A stretch of 64,000 bases of DNA, taken from positions 212,451 through 276,450 of the forward strand of contig NZ_AZGK01000003.1 in assembly GCF_001435315.1 (NCBI RefSeq), read 5' to 3'. Positions 52,030-61,682 of this stretch are shown in pieces. The DNA comes from Lentilactobacillus parabuchneri DSM 5707 = NBRC 107865 (GTDB lineage Bacteria > Bacillota > Bacilli > Lactobacillales > Lactobacillaceae). The notes beneath the pieces were generated by a model. It ran no database searches. It was not told the origin of the DNA and worked only from the letters and a program-made list of their open reading frames with translations. Numbering within the stretch: position 1 is the stretch's first letter; each line of letters starts with the position of its first letter. A program made the translations under genes and the position numbers.

Positions 52030-53151
52030 TTAAGAATCAACGTTGACATACTTGTTAAAGATGATGGATTGATCTGCCAACTCGTACCAAATCAGTCCTT
52101 GATCATCGATAATGCGAGCTTTGATCGATACTCGACTGCCAGCCATCAACTGACCAACTCGGGATCCGTAAGGCTTATCGAAGACATCCACCGATTGGTC
52201 GGAAACAAAATCAATCGTTCCAAACCACATGACCGGATTTCTGGAAGTTTTGGTAATTGGCGGCAGAAAGTGATTAATTGGTGGATCACTTGGCTCCAAG
52301 TCGCTGTTTTTGATCCACTCAAAGCCGCCAATGTTTAACCAGTTTTGATGATCAGTTGTTTCAATGCGGGCAAAAATCTTGATAACGGCGTTTGCTGGCA
52401 AGCTGGATTGTAATTCGTGACCATTTGGTTCGCTGAACACAACATGTCGTTTTTTTAAACGGACGTAATATTCAACTGGCTGGACAGTCTGCCAGTCTTT
52501 TCGGCGGTAATAAAAAATAATTCTGTGAATTTGTTTATCAAATAGGCCATAGGTCTTACCGGTTCTATTGATAACGCGGTATCCGGGAATGGATTTTTCC
52601 TCGACGTCAAAAGATTGACCGAGTTTTCCCGAATGAATCGTGACTTGATGACGAAATTCACCGGTATCAATATCCAGGTAATAGACAAGGACGGGTAATC
52701 CTTCCTTTAAGGCGTATCGGAGTGTGACGCGTTGATCCGTCTCTTCAAAGTAGGTTGAAAAGTTGGTAATCGTCACCAAATAATAATTGTCAAAGTGGGG
52801 CAGTTGGAGTGAAAATCGCTCGCCCGTGGTGCCGCTTAAAATATCAGGGGCTTTGATGGGGTTGTCGTCCTCATCCAGATAAAAGAAAGTGACGTGTGAC
52901 TGGATTTTAAGGGTTTCAACTGGATCTGGGGTGTGGGTTGACGCACCTATTAACCCATCTGAGTCATCTGTGACCGGTTTAACGTCAGATTGAGCATCTG
53001 GCTGGGCATCCGCAAGTGAATCGACATCAACATGCCGCCGACGCTTTTTTAAGTGGTAATCACGTCGATGCGCTCGCCGACCTGAATAACGATGGGAACG
53101 CGGAGACACAAATATATTTAATTGTTGTTTAAGCCAACCCATCAACTTCAT
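52030..53151 (-). CDS. protein with MucBP-like and SH3-like modules but no signal peptide
   Basis: The 373-residue protein begins with a short basic region (GRRAHRRDYHLKKRRRH near residues 24-40) and an acidic linker. Two MucBP-like beta modules follow near residues 85-150 (VTFFYLDEDDNPIKAPDILS) and 150-225 (VLVYYLDIDTGEFRHQVTIH). Two SH3-like modules occupy the C-terminus (VRLKKRHVVFSEPNGHEL and VSDQSVDVFDKPYGSRVG). Such modules usually sit in surface proteins, yet I see no hydrophobic signal and no LPxTG anchor. The weakly hydrophobic LKQQLNIFV at the start is too short. Its location and role are unknown. Confidence 0.75.
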   Translation of the reverse strand: MKLMGWLKQQLNIFVSPRSHRYSGRRAHRRDYHLKKRRRHVDVDSLADAQPDAQSDVKPVTDDSDGLIGASTHTPDPVETLKIQSHVTFFYLDEDDNPIKAPDILSGTTGERFSLQLPHFDNYYLVTITNFSTYFEETDQRVTLRYALKEGLPVLVYYLDIDTGEFRHQVTIHSGKLGQSFDVEEKSIPGYRVINRTGKTYGLFDKQIHRIIFYYRRKDWQTVQPVEYYVRLKKRHVVFSEPNGHELQSSLPANAVIKIFARIETTDHQNWLNIGGFEWIKNSDLEPSDPPINHFLPPITKTSRNPVMWFGTIDFVSDQSVDVFDKPYGSRVGQLMAGSRVSIKARIIDDQGLIWYELADQSIIFNKYVNVDS

Positions 53152-53321
53152 TACTTAACGCTCCGTTCTGAACTGTTCTACTGAAAATTATAGCATAGTC
53201 GGTGATTGGACAAAGACATTCAAATCAAAAATTGCCCAAACTTTTATAACTTGACCTTAATTTTGAGCTTGGTGGACGGTTCTCAAAGTTAGTTTCCAAA
53301 AATATCTGTCGATCAAAACCC

Positions 53322-53354
53322 GCTATTTAATCCCCAATTCAGTTGGGGAATAGC
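53322..53354. repeat. hairpin upstream of the MucBP/SH3-like gene
   Basis: The outer gctat/atagc and inner tccccaa/ttgggga arms form a compact hairpin. It lies between the clpE terminator and the promoter region of the reverse-strand gene; its role is unclear. The rest of 53152-53431 shows nothing further. Confidence 0.4.
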
Positions 53355-53361
53355 TGAAACC

Positions 53362-53404
53362 AAAAAAGGTCCAAACAAAACATGTCGTTTTATTCGGACC
53401 TTTG
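53362..53404 (-). terminator. terminator of clpE
   Basis: On the minus strand AAAGGTCCGAATAAAAC pairs with GTTTTGTTTGGACCTTT (two G-T pairs) around a GACAT loop and is followed by T residues. Confidence 0.85.
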
Positions 53405-53431
53405 GTTTGTAAAACCACGATTTAATTCAAA

Positions 53432-55687
53432 TTACTTATCAGTCTTGTTTGAGTCGGGTTTTGGCGCTGATTGGGCTTGTGCTTGCCCAGGTGCCTTGAT
53501 AACGATGTTGCCCTTACTGTCCACGTCAGCTGTTAATGTGGCAGCATTTTCGTGATCCAAGTAGAAGTCGGCAACTTTATCTTCAATCTGCTCTTGGATA
53601 ACTCTTCGAAGTGGACGAGCACCCATTGCCGGATTGTATCCCAACTCAACCAACTTGGCTTTTGCCTTGTCGGTCACGTTGATGACCAATCCTTGTTGCT
53701 TAAGCATGCTGTTGACGTCGTCGATCATCAGCGAAACAATCTTTTGTAGGTTGTCTTTTGACAATGCGTGGAATTCAACAATATCGTCAAACCGATTCAA
53801 TAATTCCGGCTTGAAGTAGTCGGTTAACTTGTCGATAATTGAATGAGTCTTTCCGCTTGCCGCAGCAGCAAACCCAACGTTGGCTTCCGCATTACCCTGA
53901 CCGGCATTACTGGTCATGATGATGATGGTGTCCTTGAATGAAACAGTTCTGCCCTGACTATCGGTTAAACGACCGTCGTCAAGAATTTGCAGGAACATGT
54001 GAAGAACATCAGGGTGTGCCTTTTCAACTTCATCCAGTAAAATCAATGAGTATGGGTGACGACGAACTTGTTCGGTCAACTGACCGGCTTCTTCGTACCC
54101 AACGTAGCCAGGAGGCGAACCGATCAACTTGGCCACTGAATGCGGCTCCATGTACTCAGACATGTCAAACCGGATCATCGAATCCTTCGAGCCAAACAGT
54201 TCATAAGCCAATTGCTTAGCTAACTCGGTCTTACCAACTCCGGTAGGGCCAACGAATAGGAATGAGCCAATTGGACGTCCCGTTCCGTTGAAACCAACTC
54301 GGTTACGACGAATTGCCCGGGCAACTTTTTCCACGGCTTCGTCTTGACCAATCACGTGTTTCTCAAGGTTAGGGCCTAAATTACGAAGCTGCTGTTGTTC
54401 TTTGGCTTGTAATTCGCCAACTGGAATTTCAGTTTTTTCTTCGACAATTTGTTCCATATCCTTCGCAGTGACCTGTGGGGTATCTGCTGAAGAAACATTG
54501 TCAGTGTTCTTGGCTTTTTCGAGCTTGGTAACTTGGTCCCGATAGTAAGCGGCCTTTTCGTAGTCTTCGCTCCTAAGGGCTGCCTGCTTTTGCTTTTCAG
54601 CACTTTGAATTTTTTCATCCACGGTATGTGGGTCAACCGCATTGATGGTCAAATTCTTTCTGGAACCCGCTTCATCGAGTAAGTCGATCGCCTTGTCCGG
54701 TAAGAACCGATCCTGAATATAACGATCGGATAATTTAACGGCTGCTTCAATTGCGTCATCGGTGTACTTAACGTGGTGATAATCTTCGTAACGCTTTTGA
54801 ATTCCCTTTAGAATCTTAACGGATTCTTCAGGACTTGGTTCATCGACCGTTACGGGTTGAAGACGACGTGCAAGTGCTGAATCCTTTTCAATATCACGGT
54901 ATTCTTTTAAAGTCGTAGCACCGATTAACTGGAATTCGCCCCGAGCCAAAGCCGGCTTAAGGACATTTCCGGCATCCATACCGCCTTCAGCATTTCCGGC
55001 ACCGACAATTTCATGGATTTCATCAATAAACAGGATGATGTCCGGGTTGTCTTGAACTTCCTTGATTAGCTGCTGCATTCGTTGTTCAAATTGACCACGA
55101 ATGCCCGTTCCTTGAACAAGTGAAACCACGTCAAGGCGGATAATTTGCTTGTTTTGAAGTTTGGAAGGAACGTTACCTGAGACAATCTCTTGAGCCAGGC
55201 CTTCAACAACAGCAGTTTTACCCACACCGGCTTCTCCAATGAGAACCGGGTTGTTTTTGGTACGTCGATTCAGGATTTCAATGACACGTTGAATTTCATT
55301 ATCTCGACCGATGACGGGATCAACTTTGCCGTCTTTTGCAAGTTGCGTTAAGTTGATACCATACTGACCGAGCAGTGAATTGCCACCCTGACCGCCATTT
55401 TGTGGGCGATTAGGGCCGCCATTGTTGGGTCCCATTGGTTGGGTTGGTGGCACTTGTTGACCATTGGTTGGATCAACGTTTCCGCCTTGCATTGCACGGA
55501 AAATGTCATCTAATCCACCAAAACCAAATGGATCTTGAGCCATATTTTGAGCACCTCCTGTATTACCTTGTTTGTTCGAGAGGAGTTGATAGCAATTTTG
55601 GCAAAGGTTAATGGTTTGCTTTTGCCCATTCACGTTCGTGTACAGATGAATGGTTGCGGGATTTTTATGGCAATTTTGACATAGCAT
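53432..55687 (-). CDS. clpE: ATP-dependent Clp protease ATP-binding subunit ClpE
   Basis: This is a class III heat-shock AAA+ unfoldase that works with ClpP. The 751-residue product starts at ATG 55687, behind AAAGGAGG. The N-terminal zinc finger uses Cys3, Cys6, Cys29 and Cys32. A glycine- and asparagine-rich linker leads to the first AAA module (Walker A GEAGVGKT, residues 151-158), a UVR-type coiled coil near residue 370 and a second AAA module ([23 protein letters not shown]). The frame is open 21 codons further upstream without a ribosome site. A CtsR operator lies just downstream of its -10. Confidence 0.95.
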   Translation of the reverse strand: MLCQNCHKNPATIHLYTNVNGQKQTINLCQNCYQLLSNKQGNTGGAQNMAQDPFGFGGLDDIFRAMQGGNVDPTNGQQVPPTQPMGPNNGGPNRPQNGGQGGNSLLGQYGINLTQLAKDGKVDPVIGRDNEIQRVIEILNRRTKNNPVLIGEAGVGKTAVVEGLAQEIVSGNVPSKLQNKQIIRLDVVSLVQGTGIRGQFEQRMQQLIKEVQDNPDIILFIDEIHEIVGAGNAEGGMDAGNVLKPALARGEFQLIGATTLKEYRDIEKDSALARRLQPVTVDEPSPEESVKILKGIQKRYEDYHHVKYTDDAIEAAVKLSDRYIQDRFLPDKAIDLLDEAGSRKNLTINAVDPHTVDEKIQSAEKQKQAALRSEDYEKAAYYRDQVTKLEKAKNTDNVSSADTPQVTAKDMEQIVEEKTEIPVGELQAKEQQQLRNLGPNLEKHVIGQDEAVEKVARAIRRNRVGFNGTGRPIGSFLFVGPTGVGKTELAKQLAYELFGSKDSMIRFDMSEYMEPHSVAKLIGSPPGYVGYEEAGQLTEQVRRHPYSLILLDEVEKAHPDVLHMFLQILDDGRLTDSQGRTVSFKDTIIIMTSNAGQGNAEANVGFAAAASGKTHSIIDKLTDYFKPELLNRFDDIVEFHALSKDNLQKIVSLMIDDVNSMLKQQGLVINVTDKAKAKLVELGYNPAMGARPLRRVIQEQIEDKVADFYLDHENAATLTADVDSKGNIVIKAPGQAQAQSAPKPDSNKTDK

Positions 55688-55741
55688 TAATTGCTTTCCT
55701 CCTTTAATATAGAAATAAAGGATAAAGAAGGACAAACTGTT

Positions 55742-55758
55742 ACTGACCAACTTTGACC
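55742..55758 (-). promoter_or_regulatory. CtsR operator of clpE
   Basis: On the minus strand GGTCAAAGTTGGTCAGT matches the CtsR heptad repeat GGTCAAA-N3-GGTCAAA except for the last bases. It sits about ten bases downstream of the -10 element, where CtsR would block transcription until heat or protein stress. Confidence 0.75.
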
Positions 55759-55767
55759 TTTGAAAAT

Positions 55768-55795
55768 ATTATACAACAACACTATTTGTAATCAA
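55768..55795 (-). promoter_or_regulatory. promoter of clpE
   Basis: On the minus strand TTGATT (plus 55790-55795), a 16-base spacer and TATAAT (plus 55768-55773) form a strong promoter. Confidence 0.65.
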
Positions 55796-55834
55796 GTAAT
55801 TGAACTTTTATTCATTTGAAAGGAGATGTGTTCT

Positions 55835-56047
55835 TTGACACAAGACCGACCAGACTACAGTCAGCTGCTTAGACAGCTTGAGGCTGGAGACATTGACAAG
55901 ATTGAGGTTCGGCCCGATTCGTTTATGACGTTTCAAACCGCCTACATGAATTTTGACCACCGGAAGCGAATTATCGGCACCGCAAGTGAGGGTGGCGTGA
56001 TTACGTATATTTACGAACGGGACCAAACAGAAAAAAAATCATCTTAA
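55835..56047 (+). CDS. small protein of unknown function between clpE and ptsH
   Basis: The 70-residue product starts at TTG 55835, nine bases after AAAGGAG; an ATG at 55826 overlaps that ribosome site and is less likely. The sequence (SQLLRQLEAGDIDKIEVRP then AYMNFDHRKRIIGTASEGG and ITYIYER) suggests a small alpha/beta domain, with no membrane segment. I do not assign a family. Its promoter region would overlap that of the divergent clpE, so it might share heat-shock control. Confidence 0.7.
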   Translation: MTQDRPDYSQLLRQLEAGDIDKIEVRPDSFMTFQTAYMNFDHRKRIIGTASEGGVITYIYERDQTEKKSS

Positions 56048-56050
56048 ACC

Positions 56051-56101
56051 TTGTAAGCGGTTAAGTTTAAACTTGTATTTTGCAGTATATATTGCTATTC
56101 T
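56051..56101 (+). promoter_or_regulatory. ptsHI promoter with a possible weak cre-like site
   Basis: TTGTAT (56073-56078), a 17-base spacer ending TGC, and TATTCT (56096-56101) form an extended -10 promoter. Upstream, TTGTAAGCGGTTAAG (56051-56065) resembles a cre site but misses the last two consensus positions, so its function is doubtful. Confidence 0.5.
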
Positions 56102-56179
56102 TAACTAAGTAAAGAAAAATTCTAAATTTTGAGTCCCATCTTCAAAATTTAAAGTCTTATCAGAGGAGATTGATTAATA

Positions 56180-56446
56180 ATGGAAAAACGTCAATATAAC
56201 ATCATTGCAGAAACTGGAATTCACGCACGTCCAGCAACACTTTTGGTACAAACAGCAAGCAAGTTTAACTCAGACATTACACTTGAATATCAAGACAAGT
56301 CTGTTAACTTGAAGTCAATTATGGGTGTGATGTCACTCGGTGTTGGCCAAAGTGCTGCCGTTACAATTACCGCGGACGGTGACGACGAAAAACAAGCAAT
56401 TGATGCCATTTCTGAATCAATGAAAGCAGAAGGACTGACTGAATAA
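56180..56446 (+). CDS. ptsH: phosphocarrier protein HPr
   Basis: HPr passes phosphate from enzyme I to sugar-specific EII proteins and, phosphorylated on serine, is the corepressor of CcpA. The 88-residue protein has His15 in [12 protein letters not shown] and Ser46 in [12 protein letters not shown], both regulatory sites intact. GAGGAGA precedes the ATG. ptsI follows after four bases. The cre sites at pdp, gnt and the amino acid importer in this window would be read by CcpA with this protein. Confidence 0.97.
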   Translation: MEKRQYNIIAETGIHARPATLLVQTASKFNSDITLEYQDKSVNLKSIMGVMSLGVGQSAAVTITADGDDEKQAIDAISESMKAEGLTE

Positions 56447-56450
56447 TTTC

Positions 56451-58175
56451 ATGAAAGCCTTTAAGGGGATTGCCGCAAGTGACGGAATTGCGATTGCGTC
56501 TGCATTTCGGTTAACTGAACCTGATCTAAGCTTCAAGAAGCGAACGGTTACTGATGCCTCTGATGAAATTAAGCGGCTTTATGCTGCGATCGATGTCTCA
56601 AAAGACGAGCTTTTAACAATTCAACAAAAAACACTTGAAGACCTCGGCAGCCATGAAGCTGAGGTCTTTAAAGCTCATGTGGCGATTTTATCCGACCCGG
56701 AACTACTGAAGCGGATTAAGTCGACCATTGAGAAGGATAAGCTGAACGCTGAGTATGCATTGACCAAGGTGACTGATAGTTATATCAAAATCTTTGATTC
56801 AATGACCGATAATGAGTATATTAGACAACGTTCCAGTGATATTCATGATGTTACCAAGCGTGTCTTGAGCCACTTGCTGGGTGTGCCATTAGTTGACCCG
56901 GCGCTCATTCATCAACCGGTGATTATAATTGCTCACGACCTGACCCCAAGTGATACGGCGCAATTTGTACCGACTTACGTTAAAGGAATCGTGTCAGACA
57001 TGGGAGGTCGGACGTCTCATTCGGCAATTATGTCACGCTCATTAGAAATTCCTGCCGTTGTTGGCTTCACCGGTTCGCTTTCTGAAATTAAGAACGGGGA
57101 GACCGTCATTGTTGACGGATCAACCGGAAATGTGATTGTTAATCCGACAGAAGCGCAAAAAGAAGAATTTACTCAAAAACAGACTGCTTACCAAAAACGT
57201 CAGAATCGCTTAGCCAATCTGCGTTTTCAGACGACCAGCTCTTCAGACGGGAAGCATCCAATTTTGGCTGCCAACATCGGTACTTTGGACGATCTTCAAG
57301 GGGCCGTTGAAAACGGGGCTGAAGGAATTGGCTTATTTAGAACGGAATTCTTGTATATGGATACGAATCATCTTCCGACAGAGGATGAGCAATTCAAGGT
57401 CTATAAGCAGGTTCTGGAGACGATGGACCACAAACCGGTGATTATTCGAACCGCTGATATTGGTGGCGATAAGGATTTACCTTATCTAAAGGTTCCTAAG
57501 GAAGATAATCCATTTTTGGGTTACCGCGCTATCCGGATGAGCCTGGATAAACCGGATATTTTCCGGACACAGCTGCGGGCATTATTGCGCGCTTCTGCAT
57601 TTGGAAAGTTGTCCATCATGTTTCCAATGATTACGACGATTAACGAACTGCAGCGGGCAAAAACAATTCTGAATCAGGAACGAATTAAGCTGATTCGTGA
57701 AAAGGTGCCGGTTAAGCCAGTCCGTGTTGGGATTATGGTTGAAGTACCGGCAGCGGCTATTTTAGCCGATCAGTTTGCCAATGAAGTTGATTTCATGAGT
57801 ATTGGAACGAACGATTTGATTCAATACATCATGGCGGCCGATCGTGGTAACCGTCACGTTTCGTACCTTTATCAACCATACAACCCGGCGGTTTTGCGAT
57901 TAATTAAGAATATTATCGATGCCTGTCATGACAACCATTTACCTGCGTACATGTGTGGTGAGATGGCTGGCGACCAGTTGGCCATTCCAATTTTAGTCGG
58001 AATGGGCCTCGATGAATTCTCGATGAATGCATCGTCGATTTTGAAATCCCGGGCGCTGATCCGGCGTTTGGATTCCAGGGAAATGGTGACGCTTGCCAAC
58101 AAGGCACTGACCATGGCCAGTACCAGCGAAGAAGTGGTTGCCTTCATCCATCAGGCGCTTAATGACGGCCAATAG
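56451..58175 (+). CDS. ptsI: phosphoenolpyruvate-protein phosphotransferase (PTS enzyme I)
   Basis: EI takes phosphate from PEP and hands it to HPr. The 574-residue protein has the phosphorylated His190 in GGRTSHSAIMSRSLEIPAV, the PEP-binding FRTEFLYMD block near residue 297, and the catalytic cysteine region AYMCGEMAGDQLAIP near 501. It is translationally close-coupled to ptsH. A terminator follows. Confidence 0.97.
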   Translation: MKAFKGIAASDGIAIASAFRLTEPDLSFKKRTVTDASDEIKRLYAAIDVSKDELLTIQQKTLEDLGSHEAEVFKAHVAILSDPELLKRIKSTIEKDKLNAEYALTKVTDSYIKIFDSMTDNEYIRQRSSDIHDVTKRVLSHLLGVPLVDPALIHQPVIIIAHDLTPSDTAQFVPTYVKGIVSDMGGRTSHSAIMSRSLEIPAVVGFTGSLSEIKNGETVIVDGSTGNVIVNPTEAQKEEFTQKQTAYQKRQNRLANLRFQTTSSSDGKHPILAANIGTLDDLQGAVENGAEGIGLFRTEFLYMDTNHLPTEDEQFKVYKQVLETMDHKPVIIRTADIGGDKDLPYLKVPKEDNPFLGYRAIRMSLDKPDIFRTQLRALLRASAFGKLSIMFPMITTINELQRAKTILNQERIKLIREKVPVKPVRVGIMVEVPAAAILADQFANEVDFMSIGTNDLIQYIMAADRGNRHVSYLYQPYNPAVLRLIKNIIDACHDNHLPAYMCGEMAGDQLAIPILVGMGLDEFSMNASSILKSRALIRRLDSREMVTLANKALTMASTSEEVVAFIHQALNDGQ

Positions 58176-58191
58176 ATTTATAAATAACTTA

Positions 58192-58242
58192 AAGAACAAG
58201 CTGTTAAGGGCGTCAGACCGTCTATTAACGGCTTGTTCTTTT
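58192..58242 (+). terminator. terminator after ptsI
   Basis: Sixteen-base arms aagaacaagctgttaa (58192-58207) and ttaacggcttgttctt (58225-58240), with one G-T pair, are followed by TT. Confidence 0.8.
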
Positions 58243-58386
58243 CGTTTTGGCGGTTTGCAATAGCAGAACCAAACCAATATAATTACAATGATTGTGAGAC
58301 TATACCCCTATGTAGGGCAAGCACGCAATGATGTATTTCACGATTTGAGAAAATGAATCAGACTTTTCCAGAAAGGGGTGTCAGCC

Positions 58387-59571
58387 GTGAATATCGGGAT
58401 TTTTACAGATACATATTTTCCACAGGTTAGCGGCGTTGCAACCTCGATTAAGACCCTTAAAAATGAACTTGAGCGACAGGGAAACCAGGTCTATATCTTC
58501 ACAACGACAGATCCTCACGTTGATAAAGATACCTACGAGCAAAATATTTTCAGGTTCTCCAGCATTCCATTTATCTCATTTACCGACCGGCGAATTGCTG
58601 TGCGGGGCTTGTTTCAAGCTTATGAAATTGCTAAGGAATTAAACTTGGATATTGTGCATACGCAGACCGAATTTTCAATGGGGATGATTGGCAAGTTTGT
58701 TGCCAAGAATTTAAATATTCCCTGCATCCACACCTATCACACGATGTATGAAGACTACCTGCATTACGTGGCGAATGGTAAATTGTTGAGACCAGTTCAC
58801 GTTAAAGAGGGAACTTTGGCGTTTTGTTATCATCTGGCCGGCGTTGTTGCCCCCAGTGATCGGGTGCTGGACAAGCTCACCGATTATGGTGTCAAAAGTC
58901 AGATGCGCATCATCCCAACTGGCATTGACGTTGATATGTACGCGGAAGAAATCAAGACGGATATCAGAAGCGAATATCACATTTCACCGGACACACCGCT
59001 GATGCTTTCAGTTAGCCGTCTGGCTTATGAAAAGAATATTTCAGAAATCATTGACTACCTCCCGCAAATTCTCAAGCAGGTTCCAAAAGCAGTCCTAATG
59101 ATTGTCGGCGACGGCCCTGCGAAAGATGATCTAATGAAGCAGGTGCATGATCAACAGCTTGATGATCACGTAATATTCACCGGCGAGGTTGAAAATGATC
59201 ACGTCAACGCCTTTTATCGGGCTTGCGACGTCTTTGTTTCAACTTCCAAATCGGAGTCACAGGGGTTGACCTATATTGAAGCGCTGGCGGCCGGACTTCC
59301 GGTCGTCGTCAGTGCCAGTGATTACACCAACGGACTTTTAAGTACTGAGACACTTGGTCAGACGTTTGAACACGACGATGATTTTGTGGGAATTGTGACA
59401 CAGTATCTGAAACACGAAATTGATGTGGAAACACCCAAAGCCAAGCAAATTTTGAAGACCAAGCTCAACGCAATTTCTGCTGAGACCTTCGGCAAGCGGG
59501 TGATTAATTTTTACCATGATGTTGTCGTTGAACAGGCACTTCAAAAAGATGCGACCACCAATATTGATTAA
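58387..59571 (+). CDS. lafA: 1,2-diacylglycerol alpha-glucosyltransferase, GT4 (LafA type)
   Basis: This enzyme adds glucose to diacylglycerol at the inner membrane face, starting the glycolipid anchor of lipoteichoic acid. The 394-residue GT-B protein opens NIGIFTDTYFPQVSGVATSI, has THTQTEFSMGMIGKFVAK and CIHTYHTMYEDYLHYV, and carries the GT4 signature STSKSESQGLTYIEALAAGLPVV with the E-x7-E pattern. GTG 58387 is chosen because AAAGGGG lies eight bases upstream; an upstream GTG overlaps that site. The neighbouring lafB, membrane protein and LtaS-like genes support the role. Confidence 0.88.
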   Translation: MNIGIFTDTYFPQVSGVATSIKTLKNELERQGNQVYIFTTTDPHVDKDTYEQNIFRFSSIPFISFTDRRIAVRGLFQAYEIAKELNLDIVHTQTEFSMGMIGKFVAKNLNIPCIHTYHTMYEDYLHYVANGKLLRPVHVKEGTLAFCYHLAGVVAPSDRVLDKLTDYGVKSQMRIIPTGIDVDMYAEEIKTDIRSEYHISPDTPLMLSVSRLAYEKNISEIIDYLPQILKQVPKAVLMIVGDGPAKDDLMKQVHDQQLDDHVIFTGEVENDHVNAFYRACDVFVSTSKSESQGLTYIEALAAGLPVVVSASDYTNGLLSTETLGQTFEHDDDFVGIVTQYLKHEIDVETPKAKQILKTKLNAISAETFGKRVINFYHDVVVEQALQKDATTNID

Positions 59572-59593
59572 ATTTTTGTTGTAAGGAGTTTGT

Positions 59594-60616
59594 ATGTTAA
59601 AGATTAATATGTTCTCAACCGCAGATAAGGTGAAAGGACAAGGCGTCGGCAGTGCTTATTTGGAACTCGTGAGAATGCTAAAGGATCACTTTCCTGACGA
59701 CTTTAAAATCAAAATAAACAGCTATGCCCCCGCGGATATTAGCCACTATCATACAATTAATCCCAGCTTTTATCTGTCAACATTTTCCAAAAAGCGCGGT
59801 CGAAAGATTGGCTATGTGCACTTTATCCCTGAAACACTAGAGGGAAGCATCAAAATTCCACAACCCTTCAAAGCGATTTTTTATAAATATGTGATCGCCT
59901 TTTATAAACGGATGGACCATATTGTGGTTGTCAATCCATCGTTTATTCCCAAGTTGGAACAATACGGAATTCCCAAAGAGCGGATCACTTATATTCCAAA
60001 TTTTGTCAGCAAAGAGACGTTTTACCCGGTTGACGCTGCAACTAAAGCGTCATTGCGGGTCAAACATGGCTACGATCCGAAACGGTTCACCGTTCTTGGT
60101 AGCGGGCAGATCCAAACTCGAAAGGGTGTTTTGGATTTCGTTAAGCTGGCCAAACAAAATCCCGGTGTCCAATTTATTTGGACGGGTGGTTTTTCATTCG
60201 GCAAAATTACCGAAGGCTATGCGGAACTCGAAAAAATTGTCAAGGACCCACCAAGTAACTTGGCATTTCCGGGGATTATTGAGCGCTCAAAGATGGTTCA
60301 GTATTATAATATGTCTGATTTGTTTCTTTTACCTTCTTATAATGAACTTTTTCCAATGTCGGTATTGGAAGCTTTTTCAACGAACACACCCGTCATGCTG
60401 CGCGACTTGGACCTTTACCAATCGATTATCAGCGGCTATTATCTCCCCGCAGCCAACGTGTCTGAAATGAATACGGAGCTCAATGAACTTCTTTTGGATC
60501 CGGATAAGTTGGCCAAGTTGCAAGCTGCAACAAAAATTGCCAGCGAACGTTATTCTGAAAACCATTTAGCCAAAGTTTGGTACGATTTTTATAATGAGCA
60601 AGCTAAGGAAGGTTAA
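59594..60616 (+). CDS. lafB: glycolipid glycosyltransferase, GT4 (LafB type)
   Basis: This is the second transferase of the anchor pathway, which in Listeria and lactobacilli adds galactose to glucosyl-diacylglycerol. The 340-residue protein has KGQGVGSAYLELVRML near the start, GYVHFIPETLEG near residue 75, GSGQIQTRKGVLDFVKLA near 170 and SDLFLLPSYNELFPMSVLEA near 240, with the E-x7-E motif. AAGGAG precedes the ATG. It lies 22 bases behind lafA and three before the next gene. The sugar it transfers is inferred from context. Confidence 0.85.
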   Translation: MLKINMFSTADKVKGQGVGSAYLELVRMLKDHFPDDFKIKINSYAPADISHYHTINPSFYLSTFSKKRGRKIGYVHFIPETLEGSIKIPQPFKAIFYKYVIAFYKRMDHIVVVNPSFIPKLEQYGIPKERITYIPNFVSKETFYPVDAATKASLRVKHGYDPKRFTVLGSGQIQTRKGVLDFVKLAKQNPGVQFIWTGGFSFGKITEGYAELEKIVKDPPSNLAFPGIIERSKMVQYYNMSDLFLLPSYNELFPMSVLEAFSTNTPVMLRDLDLYQSIISGYYLPAANVSEMNTELNELLLDPDKLAKLQAATKIASERYSENHLAKVWYDFYNEQAKEG

Positions 60617-60618
60617 TC

Positions 60619-61647
60619 ATGTCACGAAATAATAAAATTACGCTCTTGACAATGGTATTAATTGGGATTGCAATTATTGCCTACTCAATGAGGGACGTTA
60701 AGCTCAGTTTATTAATTCACGATGTATTGACCCTCAATCTGTGGTGGATATTGGTTGCCTTTTTATGTATCTGTCTCTATCTTTTGATCGAAGGTGTGAT
60801 TACCAAGGTTTTAGTGTCAAATCGGGTCAAACACTTTACATTCAAGGATGCCATACGAGTCCCGCTGGTTGAGCAATTGTTTAATGGGATTACCCCTTTT
60901 TCTTCAGGCGGCCAGCCCGGTCAGTTGATCGTCATGCTTCAGACCGGAATCGATGGTGGTAAGGCTAGTTCGGTGCTGCTGATGAAATTTGTGGTCTATC
61001 AAGCAATGATTGTGGTTAACTTTTTTTTCAGCTTGGTGATCGGATTTCACTTTGTTGCCAGTAGATTACAGGTTCTGGCATTATTTGTCCTTTTTGGGTT
61101 TTTGATTCATTTTTTTGTCATTGTCGGCCTGTTATTAATCATGTATTGGCCCACATTCACTAAAAAATTAGCTAAACTGCTATTTCATCCGGTTAAATGG
61201 TTTGTTAAGGATGAAAAATTTTATTCGATGCAGGATACAATGTACGCCAAAATTGATAATCTGTTTGAAGAAAGTGTCCGAATTGGGCGACAGCCAAAGC
61301 TACTGTTAAAAGTGGTGGTGTTGACTTTCTTTCAACTGTCATTTTACTATCTGATTCCCTATTTCATCATGCTGGCACTGGGGGTGACCGGTGCCAACGT
61401 GATTATGGTTACCAGTCTTCACATTATGATCGTCATGATCATTTCGCTCTTTCCGATTCCAGGAGGGTCAGGAGGGGCTGAATTTAGTTTTGAATCGCTA
61501 TTTCACAGCTTTATATCCAGTAACAGCAAACTCGTATTAGCGATGATCATTTGGCGGATTTTAACGTACTACTTTGGGATGGCTGCCGGGGCGTTTGCTC
61601 TGGCGCTCAAACCAGATAAAGTTGATGATTCTGATAAGCCGGCGTAA
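60619..61647 (+). CDS. YbhN/UPF0104 family membrane protein (LafC-like)
   Basis: The 342-residue protein has about eight hydrophobic segments. Signature blocks are TPFSSGGQPGQLIVMLQTG near residue 93 and LFPIPGGSGGAEFSFESLF near 285, typical of lysylphosphatidylglycerol-synthase-like flippase domains. In Listeria a multi-pass protein follows lafAB (lafC), and this gene occupies the same place, so a role in moving or modifying the glycolipid is likely but unproven. It starts three bases after lafB. Confidence 0.82.
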   Translation: MSRNNKITLLTMVLIGIAIIAYSMRDVKLSLLIHDVLTLNLWWILVAFLCICLYLLIEGVITKVLVSNRVKHFTFKDAIRVPLVEQLFNGITPFSSGGQPGQLIVMLQTGIDGGKASSVLLMKFVVYQAMIVVNFFFSLVIGFHFVASRLQVLALFVLFGFLIHFFVIVGLLLIMYWPTFTKKLAKLLFHPVKWFVKDEKFYSMQDTMYAKIDNLFEESVRIGRQPKLLLKVVVLTFFQLSFYYLIPYFIMLALGVTGANVIMVTSLHIMIVMIISLFPIPGGSGGAEFSFESLFHSFISSNSKLVLAMIIWRILTYYFGMAAGAFALALKPDKVDDSDKPA

Positions 61648-61682
61648 ATGTGTGGTTTTCAGAAATATTTGGAGGAACAGGA

